Made by a program: the position numbers and the translations under genes. Of a DNA stretch of 64,000 nucleotides, positions 48,188 through 56,717 are shown one piece after another. Position 1 is the stretch's first letter; the number at the start of each line of letters is the position of its first letter. This DNA comes from Gloeocapsa sp. DLM2.Bin57 (lineage in GTDB: Bacteria > Cyanobacteriota > Cyanobacteriia > Cyanobacteriales > Gloeocapsaceae): the NCBI GenBank assembly GCA_007693955.1, contig RECR01000043.1, positions 1 through 64,000 of the forward strand, read 5' to 3'. The notes beneath the pieces were generated by a model, which saw nothing but the letters and a program-made list of their open reading frames with translations, searched no databases and was not told the DNA's origin.

Positions 48188-49286
48188 TTTTGTTCGGTCA
48201 AAGTTACAATTATGGTTTTCTCACTCTCAAACTAAAGAACCAGACAAAAAACTGATATCTTTACCGAATTTACCTAAAACTAAACTAGAAAAACAATTAC
48301 AGTGCTTATCCTCTCCTATTATCTATCAAAATACTATACAAGAGGCGATCGCTCCAGCTGTTAAAAACTGGCAAGAAAATCCCGACGCTTGCCATAGCAT
48401 AGTTTTTTTAAGTAATCCTGTAGAAAATATCGCTAAAATTTTAAGAGATAGTATTAATAACTGGAGTAACCATCCTGTTGATATTATCACCATCTTATCT
48501 GGTCAATCTCGATTAAGTAATCCCTTGGAGATTCCCGATTTAATCCAAGAAGTAACTCAACCCTATGCTTCTACAGATAATCCTAGTCAGACAGTATTAG
48601 TAATTCCCTCTTTACATCAGTTATTTTTACGTTCTATTGATGGTTGGGATGGTCTAGAATACCTAAGAGATTTTATTGTTAAACAACGGGATTATTTTTG
48701 GGTCATAGGTTGTAATTATTGGTCATGGGATTTTCTCGATTTTGTTTGTCAAATTAATGCTTATTTTCCTGAAATTAAATTCCTTCCTAAAATGGATGCG
48801 GAATCACTGGAAGAATGGTTTAATCCTTTATTAGAATACGTTAAAAATAACTATCAAGCTGAAGAATTAGAAAGTTTAGTTAATTCTAAATATTGGGAGG
48901 TTTTAGTTAATGAAGCTTCAGGTATCAGTAATATTGCTGCCCAATTATGGCTAGATAGTTTAGCTATTACACCAGAAGAGGTGGAGTTAAAGAATAAATC
49001 TCTTACTCTATATCAATTTAAACCATCTTTGCCTAGTTTACCAAAAATAAGCTCTCTAGATCGTTATCTACTCCACTCTGTGTTGATTCATGGACAAATT
49101 ACGCGCAATCATTTAGCATTAAGTTTAGGTGAATCATCTAGTCAGATTCGCTCTTGTGTCCAAGTTTTGTTAGCTGAGGATTTGTTAAAAGACAAGGAGC
49201 ATCTGCTTACTATTAATCCTAGTTATTATGACCAGATAAAAAGTGAATTAGTTAATAACAATTTTTTGGTTAGTCAAGATGAATAA
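48180..49286 (+). CDS. Winged-helix protein with a degenerate-ATPase-like body
   Basis: 368 residues from the ATG at 48180, which lies inside the end of the ALDH gene. The middle part alternates strands and helices (SIVFLSNPVENIAKILRD, TVLVIPSLHQLFLRS, YFWVIGCNYWSWDFLDF), like a P-loop domain without an evident Walker A. The C-terminus (about 290-345) reads LHSVLIHGQITRNHLALSLG and RSCVQVLLAEDLL, a winged-helix pattern. It overlaps the MscS gene by eight bases, which ties it to that channel. I do not recognise a named family; a regulator or accessory factor of the channel is inference. Confidence 0.65.
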   Translation: MFSFVRSKLQLWFSHSQTKEPDKKLISLPNLPKTKLEKQLQCLSSPIIYQNTIQEAIAPAVKNWQENPDACHSIVFLSNPVENIAKILRDSINNWSNHPVDIITILSGQSRLSNPLEIPDLIQEVTQPYASTDNPSQTVLVIPSLHQLFLRSIDGWDGLEYLRDFIVKQRDYFWVIGCNYWSWDFLDFVCQINAYFPEIKFLPKMDAESLEEWFNPLLEYVKNNYQAEELESLVNSKYWEVLVNEASGISNIAAQLWLDSLAITPEEVELKNKSLTLYQFKPSLPSLPKISSLDRYLLHSVLIHGQITRNHLALSLGESSSQIRSCVQVLLAEDLLKDKEHLLTINPSYYDQIKSELVNNNFLVSQDE

Positions 49287-50121
49287 TTTATTGATATTTG
49301 CCCAAATAGAATCAACAGAAACTCTGGAACAATTGTTTAGAGAAATTGATATATCCAAAATTTTATATATAAGTGCATCTATATTTTTGACTTGGTTTAT
49401 ATTAGCTTTAATTAAATGGTTTAATAACTGGATATCAGAGAAAGTACCTCGCCGATTTCGTCTCCTAATTAAACAATCTCTTCCCTTTCAAAAAAGTATA
49501 GTTCTTTTCATTGCTATTGCTTATTTAGCCAATTTATTATTGAATTTATCCCCAACAAATCTATTAACCTTAACAGGAACAATTGCGGTTGCTTTAGGTT
49601 TCGCTTTTAAAGATTATATCAGTTCGATTATAGCAGGTTTTGTGGCGTTATTTGAAACCCCTTATCGGGTTGGCGATCGCATTAAAATTGCCGAACATTA
49701 TGGAGAAGTAGTTGGTTATCAATTGCGCACGATACAATTACAAACTGCTGACGATAATCTCATCACTATTCCCCATAATAAAATCTGGACAGAGAGTATC
49801 TCTAACGCCAATACTGGACATCTAGAAGCACAAGTAGCTACTGACTTTTATTTTGATCATAGCGTAGATGTAGAAAAAGTTCTGCGCATTCTCTATCAAG
49901 CGGTTTATAGTAGTAGATACACACAATTAAAGTTGCCAGTTGTAGTAATCCTCCAGGAGCATCCCTGGGGAACTCAGTTTAAACTACGAGCATACCCCAT
50001 AGATGCTAGAGAGGAATTTATTTATCAAACAGATCTAATCAGACGAGCTAAAGGAGCGTTTAACCGTCATAATTTACCTTATCCAAGACTATCACCAGTT
50101 TTCAAATCAGCGATTAATTGA
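49279..50121 (+). CDS. MscS family small mechanosensitive channel
   Basis: 280 residues. Three N-terminal membrane helices lead into the MscS domain with LTLTGTIAVALGFAFKDYIS as the pore helix, FETPYRVGDRIKIAEHYGEVV and the IPHNKIWTESISN beta domain. The channel should relieve turgor on down-shock. Its start lies within the upstream gene, and its last 43 bases overlap the convergent hslO. Confidence 0.93.
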   Translation: MNNLLIFAQIESTETLEQLFREIDISKILYISASIFLTWFILALIKWFNNWISEKVPRRFRLLIKQSLPFQKSIVLFIAIAYLANLLLNLSPTNLLTLTGTIAVALGFAFKDYISSIIAGFVALFETPYRVGDRIKIAEHYGEVVGYQLRTIQLQTADDNLITIPHNKIWTESISNANTGHLEAQVATDFYFDHSVDVEKVLRILYQAVYSSRYTQLKLPVVVILQEHPWGTQFKLRAYPIDAREEFIYQTDLIRRAKGAFNRHNLPYPRLSPVFKSAIN

Positions 50122-50984
50122 GCTAATTCTTCACCAGTAGCTTGATAAACTTGGTTACAAAAATGACAGGTAGCTTCTGCACCATTATCTTTTTCAATCA
50201 TATCTTGTAACTCGGCTTCTCCTAACATTTTCAGAGCACCTAACATACGTTCAGAGGAACAACCACAATTAAAGCGGACTAATTGTACCTCTGGTAAGAT
50301 ATTTAACCCCAAATCCCCTAATAACTCTTGGAAAATTGCGGGGATAGTATAACCATCTCGCAACAGATTAGTAAATCCAGATATTTTGCTAACTCTTGAC
50401 TCAAGAAGAGCAACTAAACTATCATCTTTAGCAGCTTTGGGCATTACTTGCAATAATAATCCTCCCGAAGCAGTAACTCCTTGAGAACCAACAAATACCC
50501 CTACTAGTAAAGCAGAGGGAGTTTGTTCAGAGTTAACCAGGTAATTAGCGATATCATCTCCTACCTCTCCTGAGACTAATTCTACGGTACTAGAGTAAGG
50601 GTAACCGTAACCCACGTCTCTAACCACGTAGAGATATCCTTGTTTACCGATCGCCCCACCTACATCTAATTTACCGATCGCATTGGGAGGGAGCTCAACT
50701 CCAGGGTTATTGACGTATCCTCTGACTGCACCATCTACCCCAGCATCAACTAGTAAACCACCTAATGGTCCATTCCCTTTAATGCGGATATTGACTCTAG
50801 AAGCTTCTGTTTTCATGCTAGAAGCTAATAATAAACCCGCAGACATTGCTCTTCCTAAAGCTGCTGTCGCTACGTAGGAGAGATGATGTCTTTGACGTGC
50901 TTCTTCGCTTACTCGATTAGTGATGGTTGCTACTGCTCTAATACCACCATTAGCTGCGGTGGCTTTAATTAGTTGATCTGCCAT
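50079..50984 (-). CDS. hslO: Redox-regulated chaperone Hsp33
   Basis: 301 residues with the zinc-binding redox switch at the C-terminus: FNCGCSSERM and CHFCNQ, four Cys. The fold opens upon oxidation and holds unfolding proteins. The N-terminus MADQLIKATAANGGIRAVAT is family-typical. It converges on the MscS gene with a 43-bp overlap. Confidence 0.96.
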   Translation of the reverse strand: MADQLIKATAANGGIRAVATITNRVSEEARQRHHLSYVATAALGRAMSAGLLLASSMKTEASRVNIRIKGNGPLGGLLVDAGVDGAVRGYVNNPGVELPPNAIGKLDVGGAIGKQGYLYVVRDVGYGYPYSSTVELVSGEVGDDIANYLVNSEQTPSALLVGVFVGSQGVTASGGLLLQVMPKAAKDDSLVALLESRVSKISGFTNLLRDGYTIPAIFQELLGDLGLNILPEVQLVRFNCGCSSERMLGALKMLGEAELQDMIEKDNGAEATCHFCNQVYQATGEELAQLIADLKTGDSLG

Positions 50985-51017
50985 GATTTAATTAACTTAA
51001 CTTTATCTTCCATTGTA

Positions 51018-51051
51018 AATTCCTTGCTCACAGGTTTTTGGTAAATTCCCC
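51018..51051. repeat. Direct repeat, copy 1, before the TPR gene
   Basis: AATTCCTTGCTCACAGGTTT then TTGGTAAATTCCCC. Copy 2 at 51562-51596 is the same except for one extra G. Together they bracket the TPR gene at a distance of 544 bp. Confidence 0.92.
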
Positions 51052-51082
51052 TATATCTTTGGATATGGGAAAGCTTAAATGT

Positions 51083-51088
51083 TATAAT
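51083..51088 (+). promoter_or_regulatory. -10 box of the TPR gene
   Basis: A perfect TATAAT predicts a start near 51095; a TTTGGA at 51058-51063 could be a poor -35 at 19 bp. It supports the ATG at 51125 over the upstream ATG at 51065. Confidence 0.5.
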
Positions 51089-51124
51089 CATGAAATCAAA
51101 TTTATTTCTGAACAATCACAGCGA

Positions 51125-51535
51125 ATGTCCTGGCAAAGAGACTATATTTTTCAAGTTATTGGTCGTTTAACTTTAACTGCTATTGTTTGTGTTGTTTATT
51201 ACACTTCTGAAACTGCTTTCATTTTGCCATCAGCAGCAATAGAAGTCAAAACGACAAAAAATACAGCCGATTTCTATTTTAATCGTGCTGACGAACATTT
51301 CAAGGCAGGTAATTTTCAAGGTGCAATTGATGATCTTACCGAGGTCATTCGTCTTGAACCGAATAATGCGGAAGCTTATTATGGTCGTGGTAGTGCTCGC
51401 ACAAATATGGGAGAAAGAGAGGGGATAGAGGATTGGAAAAAAGCAGTAGAGCTTTGGAAAAAGGAAAATGATCCTCGTGCTGTACAGCTACAAGAAATGA
51501 TTGACGCGATATCATCAGACTTAAAAAATCGCTAG
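51125..51535 (+). CDS. Membrane-anchored TPR protein
   Basis: 136 residues from the ATG at 51125. A hydrophobic segment (IGRLTLTAIVCVVYYTSETAFIL, split here as IGRLTLTAIVCVV and YYTSETAFIL) serves as signal peptide or anchor. It is followed by about two tetratricopeptide units, FYFNRADEHFKAGNFQGAID and EAYYGRGSARTNMGE. The protein probably faces the periplasm or lumen and scaffolds a partner. It is shorter than most TPR proteins. It lies between two direct repeats, a sign of insertion as a unit. Confidence 0.75.
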   Translation: MSWQRDYIFQVIGRLTLTAIVCVVYYTSETAFILPSAAIEVKTTKNTADFYFNRADEHFKAGNFQGAIDDLTEVIRLEPNNAEAYYGRGSARTNMGEREGIEDWKKAVELWKKENDPRAVQLQEMIDAISSDLKNR

Positions 51536-51561
51536 TTTCTTCCCAAGAAAAAATATTTGTC

Positions 51562-51596
51562 AATTCCTTGCTCACAGGTTTTTGGGTAAATTCCCC
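51562..51596. repeat. Direct repeat, copy 2, after the TPR gene
   Basis: AATTCCTTGCTCACAGGTTT then TTGGGTAAATTCCCC, matching copy 1 at 51018 with one inserted G. It merges into the structured leader of the next gene. Confidence 0.92.
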
Positions 51597-51601
51597 CATT
51601 A

Positions 51602-51684
51602 AGAATCGGGTGCTTTTCCCCTACCATCAGGGGTCGAGATTCTGCGACACTTAAAGTGTAGGATCGCGAGAAGAAGGGGTTACC
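51602..51684 (+). promoter_or_regulatory. Leader with alternative pairings over the ribosome site
   Basis: AGAATC/GATTCT (51602-51607 with 51638-51643) encloses CCCCT/AGGGG (51618-51622 with 51629-51633), then comes the palindrome ACACTTAAAGTGT (51647-51659). The ribosome site AAGGGG (51674-51679) contains another AGGGG that could pair with the same CCCCT, so two exclusive folds are possible, one hiding the ribosome site. This is a switch-like layout but no known riboswitch class is recognised. Confidence 0.4.
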
Positions 51685-52074
51685 ATGGATTATGTATATT
51701 TTTTACCAAACGCTAGTTTAACATTGCGGGTAATTGAATATCTACGCAGAATGACTAGTTTACCCGCCTGCAACATGGCTGTCATTCATCAGATTAATGG
51801 CTGGATTATCAGAGTCAAGTTTGCTCAACCATTAAAACCACCTTATCATGGTAATTTCCAAGCTTTTATGAGTGAGTTAGGGATTGTCTATCAACCAGAA
51901 ATGCGTATTCAAATGGTTTTTTGGAGTTTAGAAACTGGTCAAACCGTTGTTGAAGTCATGCGTCGTTATCAGGTGGCGATCGTCTCTTACGGTAGTCCTG
52001 ACACTAGCGATATTGAAGCTTTCCGCGAACAGTTTACCAGAGGACTAGGTTATTGTCCTGAAACTTTAGCTTAG
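51685..52074 (+). CDS. Conserved-looking protein of unknown function
   Basis: 129 residues, soluble, mixed alpha/beta, no signal peptide. Notable segments are YVYFLPNASLTLRVIEYLRR, GWIIRVKFAQPLKPPYHG and FREQFTRGLGYCPETLA. The start follows AAGGGG by five bases and a structured leader. It converges on the KaiB-like gene with a 4-bp gap. I recognise no family. Confidence 0.7.
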   Translation: MDYVYFLPNASLTLRVIEYLRRMTSLPACNMAVIHQINGWIIRVKFAQPLKPPYHGNFQAFMSELGIVYQPEMRIQMVFWSLETGQTVVEVMRRYQVAIVSYGSPDTSDIEAFREQFTRGLGYCPETLA

Positions 52075-52078
52075 TTAT

Positions 52079-52810
52079 TCAGCTGGTTAGAATTTGTAAA
52101 ACACGTTGCCAGTTATCAAATTCACCGACGATGCGTCGAATTGGTTGAGGTTGGATTCTAACTAAAGTTGGTGTAGCTGAGATATTAAATTTTTCTGCTT
52201 GTTCGGGATATTTATTGATATCGACTATTTTCAGGGTATAAGGTAAGTTCAATCCTTCTTCTAAGATTTGGTGAATGGTGTAGAGAGTCTCAGGGTTAGG
52301 TAGATTCTGATTAGAGATAAATAGTAGTAGGGTATAACCTTGAAGGGTTTCTGGTTTAGGTAGAGTTAATTTCTTCGGGTTATGTGGAGATTCAACCTTA
52401 ACTACTAACTCGTGATTTTGCCAAAGTTCGGGAAATCGTTGCTGATAGCTATCTAAAGCGATGGGGTTACAGAATTCCTCTTGCCAAGGGGCGATTTGCC
52501 AAGTTAAGTTTTCTGTTAAGTTAAAAATAGCATTCAGCAAACACTGATAAGGTTTCAGTCTAGGGTAGATACAGGTAGCGGTTTTGATTTCTCCTGTACC
52601 AGAGATTAACCAGCGATCTACCGTAGCTGTATATGCGGGTACAAGAAAATGGGGAGGTTCGCTTAAATTGAGGGTTTCTTGTACAGCGATACAGAGGTGG
52701 AGATGCCAACGATTTTGTTTAGTTGGATCGAGACAATAAAATAAATCGCCTCCTGGAGTAAATAAGGCGATTCCTTTGTATAAGTTGTTTTCTGGTTGAT
52801 AATCTGACAA
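52079..52810 (-). CDS. KaiB-family protein with an extra N-terminal domain
   Basis: 243 residues. The C-terminal ~85 match the KaiB fold family (thioredoxin-like): YTLLLFISNQNLPNPETLY, LKIVDINKYPEQAEKFNISA and TPTLVRIQPQPIRRIVGEF. The first ~150 are a separate alpha/beta region (ALFTPGGDLFYCLDPTKQNR) not present in clock KaiB of about 100 residues. KaiB-like paralogues act in clock output or stress; no kaiA or kaiC is nearby, so a central clock role is doubtful. Confidence 0.8.
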   Translation of the reverse strand: MSDYQPENNLYKGIALFTPGGDLFYCLDPTKQNRWHLHLCIAVQETLNLSEPPHFLVPAYTATVDRWLISGTGEIKTATCIYPRLKPYQCLLNAIFNLTENLTWQIAPWQEEFCNPIALDSYQQRFPELWQNHELVVKVESPHNPKKLTLPKPETLQGYTLLLFISNQNLPNPETLYTIHQILEEGLNLPYTLKIVDINKYPEQAEKFNISATPTLVRIQPQPIRRIVGEFDNWQRVLQILTS

Positions 52811-52857
52811 TGCTGATTAGACCTCAAGCACTGAATTGATTATAGCATTGATTGAGC

Positions 52858-54219
52858 TTACATTCTACCTCTGAGCATCATTGCCATTTCGTTAGGAGTA
52901 GGAGACATTTCTAGGGCGATTTCTTCGGTAATGCGTCCTTCTTGATAGAGGTTAAATAGAGATTGATTCATAGTAATCATACCATCGAATTCTCCCTCTA
53001 GCATAAGGGCGCTAATTTCTTCGTTTTTACCCTGTTTGATGTAGTCTTTAACGGTTTCGGTATTGATTAAGATGTCATGGTAAGCTGCTCGTTTTCCGTC
53101 GGTAGTACGACAAAGTCCTTGAGCAATAATCGCTACTAGAGATTCTGCTAGTGCCATACGCATAGCATCTTGTTCTTCAGCGCTATAGAGACTTAAGATC
53201 CTTTCTAGGGTTTTCACTGCACTATTGGTGTGGAGAGTTCCCATAACCAAGTGACCTGTTTGAGAAGCTTTAAGGGCTGTATTCACGGTTTCGCGATCGC
53301 GCATCTCCCCAACTAGAATGATATCTGGATCTTCCCGTAAAGATGCTTTGAGGGCGTTATCAAACTTGTGAGTATGAATACCTACTTCTCTTTGACGAAT
53401 AATCGATTTACGGCTTTGGTGAACGAATTCGATGGGGTCTTCAATGGAGATAATATGTTTAGCGTGTTCATTATTGATATAGTCAACCATTGCCGCCATA
53501 GTAGTTGATTTACCCGAACCCGTAGGACCTGTAACTAAAACCAACCCTTTATGATAGTCAGAGACGTCTTTAAACACTGGTGGGAGACGTAATTGTTCCA
53601 TAGTTAAGATTTTGACGGGAATCAAACGTAAAACCATGGAGTGACCACGTAAGGAGTCAAAGACATTAATACGTACCCTAGCGAATTCGTACTGTGTAGC
53701 CCCATCAAATTCTAAATTCTTTTTAAACTGCTGAATTTGATCTTCTGATAAAATCTCCCGTAACCAACTCATAAAGGTCTGTTGGTCGGTAACAGGATAT
53801 TCTGTAATAAGGATGTCACCGCGATCGCGCATTCTGGGGACTTCGTTAACCCCTAAGTGTAAGTCCGAATAACCATTCTCATAGGCTTCCCTGACTAAAT
53901 ATTCTAGGGTGGGATGACCAGGAGATGGTCGAGACATAGGACGTACAGGCGGTTCCGGCTGGTAACTTTCCTGTCTTGGTGGGGGGGGAACTGCCCTGGC
54001 TTTGGGAACAACGGGCATTGTCTCAAAGGCTTGACTACTATCTCCTGTAGGCATATCTATGGGCATATCTATAGATATAGACTCAGAGGGAGGAGGAGGA
54101 GGAGGGGGTGGGATACTAGAGGGGGGGGGTGGGGGAAAATTACTACCAGTGGGAACAGATACAGAGGTAGAAGGTGGTGGAGGTGGAGGTGGAATGGGAG
54201 GGCGAGAGGCGTCGGTCAT
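52858..54219 (-). CDS. pilT: Type IV pilus retraction ATPase PilT with proline-rich head
   Basis: 453 residues. The first ~100 are Pro-rich, with runs of seven or more Pro. The PilT core follows: Walker A GPTGSGKST near 231, the Asp box KHIISIEDPIEF, Walker B DPDIILVGEMRD and the His box TGHLVMGTLHTNSA. It powers pilus retraction in twitching and phototaxis. The length fits the longer PilT2-type cyanobacterial paralogue; that subtype call is tentative. A nine-G run (54121-54129) codes part of the proline tract. Confidence 0.93.
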   Translation of the reverse strand: MTDASRPPIPPPPPPPSTSVSVPTGSNFPPPPPSSIPPPPPPPPSESISIDMPIDMPTGDSSQAFETMPVVPKARAVPPPPRQESYQPEPPVRPMSRPSPGHPTLEYLVREAYENGYSDLHLGVNEVPRMRDRGDILITEYPVTDQQTFMSWLREILSEDQIQQFKKNLEFDGATQYEFARVRINVFDSLRGHSMVLRLIPVKILTMEQLRLPPVFKDVSDYHKGLVLVTGPTGSGKSTTMAAMVDYINNEHAKHIISIEDPIEFVHQSRKSIIRQREVGIHTHKFDNALKASLREDPDIILVGEMRDRETVNTALKASQTGHLVMGTLHTNSAVKTLERILSLYSAEEQDAMRMALAESLVAIIAQGLCRTTDGKRAAYHDILINTETVKDYIKQGKNEEISALMLEGEFDGMITMNQSLFNLYQEGRITEEIALEMSPTPNEMAMMLRGRM

Positions 54220-54286
54220 AACTATACCTTAATTACTCATCTGTTATTTAGTTTTCCCAAAATTGCGCTATTGCTAACATTGAGAT

Positions 54287-54490
54287 CTATTTTTGATTGG
54301 CTTTGGTATCTACTACCGCCCCCCAAAAAAATAAACCTGTCAGAGGAATCGAAGCGATTAAAATAATCGTCGTGGTTAGTTGACCTAATTCAGGATCTCC
54401 TGAACTTAACTCAAATACTGAACCGACAGCGGCGATCGCTGTTATGCAAGATATTAGTAACAAGACACCGCTTTTGGGGGTCATTCCCAT
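54287..54490 (-). CDS. Small two-helix membrane protein
   Basis: 67 residues with two hydrophobic helices (GVLLLISCITAIAAVGSVF and TIILIASIPLTGLFFWGAVV) and a short charged tail. It could start at the second Met (54484). Placed between def and pilT with 9 bp to def. Similar small membrane proteins occur in cyanobacteria, but no function is known. Confidence 0.65.
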   Translation of the reverse strand: MGMTPKSGVLLLISCITAIAAVGSVFELSSGDPELGQLTTTIILIASIPLTGLFFWGAVVDTKANQK

Positions 54491-54499
54491 AATTTTTAA

Positions 54500-55066
54500 T
54501 TACTCCTGGTAGGGTTGAACAGCTTGTAAGGAAAAACCGTTTTTTTTCAGTTCATCGGTGAGGGCTAAGGTATTTTGTACCCTATCTACGAATAAAACCC
54601 CATGAAGATGATCCATTTCATGTTGGATTACTCTGGATAAGAGTCCTGATGCTTTTAATTTCCGAGGTCGTCCATTCTCATCTTTGAAGCTTACGGACAC
54701 CACTTCAGGACGTATCACTTCCAGATAGACTCCTGGAATACTTAAACAACCTTCCTCAAAACCACATTTTTCCTGACTATAACCTGTTATCTGGGGATTG
54801 ATTAACACTACAGGTTGATTAGCTGAATTATCTGGTTCACAATCAATGACAATTATCTGTTTATTGATATTTACTTGAGGCGCTGCTAAACCTATTCCTT
54901 GAGAACTATACATCGTTTGCAGCATTTGTTCTACTAGTTTTCTGGTTTCTTGATCCACTTTGGCGATGCGTTTGGCTTTACCTCTTAAAGCGCGATCGCC
55001 TAGATAATGTAATTCTAAGGGGGGTTTTTCTAGTTTTTGTTTTGCGACGCTAATTACAGAACTCAT
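54500..55066 (-). CDS. def: Peptide deformylase
   Basis: 188 residues with the three metal motifs GIGLAAPQV, EGCLSIPG and QHEMDHLHG. It removes the formyl group from nascent proteins. The N-terminal extension of about 15 residues is common in cyanobacteria. Confidence 0.97.
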   Translation of the reverse strand: MSSVISVAKQKLEKPPLELHYLGDRALRGKAKRIAKVDQETRKLVEQMLQTMYSSQGIGLAAPQVNINKQIIVIDCEPDNSANQPVVLINPQITGYSQEKCGFEEGCLSIPGVYLEVIRPEVVSVSFKDENGRPRKLKASGLLSRVIQHEMDHLHGVLFVDRVQNTLALTDELKKNGFSLQAVQPYQE

Positions 55067-55110
55067 GGAACTCTTAACACATCTTTACTATTACTCAAAT
55101 TTTAGCATTA

Positions 55111-56658
55111 TTATCTCAATCCTAGAGGATATTGGCGCAACATCTGTTTACCTTGATAAACGTGCAATTTTTTGACTATTTCTTGGCCTCGATAAATTGG
55201 TATTCTCCCTATTGGTTTAAATTCGGCAAAATAATCACTATATGCTGCTGTTAAACCCTCTATCTGGTCATCAGAATCTAAGGTAATATACAAGGCGTTT
55301 TTACCTACCCAATCTTCAGTATCATACCAAAAGGCAAAACCTCGCATATCATCTCCTAATGTGGTTACAGGAATATTTACTACTGGTTTTAAACCAAGGT
55401 AAATTTGTCCCGCGAGATACCAAGCGTTGGTAAAGACAAAGTCTGTCTCTGTTAATACTTCCTGGAAGGGTGATTGACGAAAAGCTTCGGTTAGTTGTTT
55501 AACGTCAAACATCTCGGTAGATGTATCTGTCTCGGGAGTTAATATCCCCCCAAAGATGGCGTATTGACTGGGTTTCTGTAAAATTCCTAGACGCAAATGC
55601 AGTAAAAATATCACCATCAAGGTGGCGATCGCTATTGCTGAATATTTTAACCATCTCTCTACTAATTTTGCTGACCAATTAACCGCATATTTCCCCAATA
55701 ACAAGGTTACACCCCAATAACCCGCCATGGGCCATGCTGCTAAAACTTGTTGTTTTCCTCCCAATAGGGTAAATCCGATAATCAGTGGTAAGGATACCCA
55801 TAAAATCAAATTTTCGGCTAGTTGGACTTGTTTATTTTTAAATTGTTCTTGTATGGAACGAAATATTACCCAATTTAAGGGTATGCCAAAACTAGGGAAT
55901 AAATAAAGAATATTGGCTAAAAATACGATTAAAACTTTCAAGATACTAAAATCTGGTTTAATTACCCCTGGATCTGCTTGAAAACGACTCGATAGGTGAA
56001 AGCGAAAAGATACCCAATCGTTTTGATAATTCCAAATCCAGATAGGAGAAATCGTTAGAAAAAATACCCCAATTGCTAACCAACCCCACCGAGAGAGTAA
56101 AATACATCGATGTTGAGGACTAAATAAGACAAAACCTAATAACCCCAAAGCTAGAATAAAGCCATGGTATTTACTTAAACAAGCTAACCCTACCAAGACT
56201 GCTAAACAGAGAAGACGGTAACTCGGGGTATAATCACCTTTAGGGAAAAATTGCCATACCGCACAATATAAACTAGCTGACCAAAAAAAAATCAATGGTC
56301 CATCGGGAAGGGTTAAAATACCAAAGGCTATCTGAAATATAGGTATGATTGAGGCGATCGCTACAGATAACCGCGCTGCTTTACTGCCAAATAATTTGAC
56401 TCCTGTTAAATAAAGTAGATATAAACTCCCTGTATATAAAATTATCGTCCCAAATCTTAAACTCAGTGGTGAGACAATCCCCGTTAACCAAGGTGTAAAA
56501 CCTGTAGTTAAAGCCACCAAAATAGGATGGTCAAAATAACTCCAATCTAAATGTCTGCTATAAAGATAGTAATAAAATTCATCATAACTTAGGGTTAACC
56601 ATGTTCCTACTAATAAACGGTATAACAACCCCCATAATAATATTCCTCTAATCGTCAT
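55111..56658 (-). CDS. GT39-family membrane glycosyltransferase
   Basis: 515 residues with about ten or more membrane helices. Near the N-terminus YDEFYYYLYSRHLDWSYFDH holds the acidic pair of the PMT/ArnT superfamily (GT-C). The C-terminus is a soluble periplasmic domain (about 400-515). It probably transfers a sugar from a lipid carrier to lipid or protein; the acceptor is unknown. 44 bp upstream of def on the same strand. Confidence 0.88.
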   Translation of the reverse strand: MTIRGILLWGLLYRLLVGTWLTLSYDEFYYYLYSRHLDWSYFDHPILVALTTGFTPWLTGIVSPLSLRFGTIILYTGSLYLLYLTGVKLFGSKAARLSVAIASIIPIFQIAFGILTLPDGPLIFFWSASLYCAVWQFFPKGDYTPSYRLLCLAVLVGLACLSKYHGFILALGLLGFVLFSPQHRCILLSRWGWLAIGVFFLTISPIWIWNYQNDWVSFRFHLSSRFQADPGVIKPDFSILKVLIVFLANILYLFPSFGIPLNWVIFRSIQEQFKNKQVQLAENLILWVSLPLIIGFTLLGGKQQVLAAWPMAGYWGVTLLLGKYAVNWSAKLVERWLKYSAIAIATLMVIFLLHLRLGILQKPSQYAIFGGILTPETDTSTEMFDVKQLTEAFRQSPFQEVLTETDFVFTNAWYLAGQIYLGLKPVVNIPVTTLGDDMRGFAFWYDTEDWVGKNALYITLDSDDQIEGLTAAYSDYFAEFKPIGRIPIYRGQEIVKKLHVYQGKQMLRQYPLGLR

Positions 56659-56717
56659 TCTTTGCTAAAACCCTTTTTATTGAGCGACAAACTTTATTTA
56701 TCTTACTCATTCTTGGT

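Noticed and set aside
53914-54366. Plus-strand 150-residue frame rich in Arg, Trp and Gly
   Set aside because: It is the antisense of the proline-rich part of pilT; low-complexity GC-rich DNA keeps the opposite frame open.
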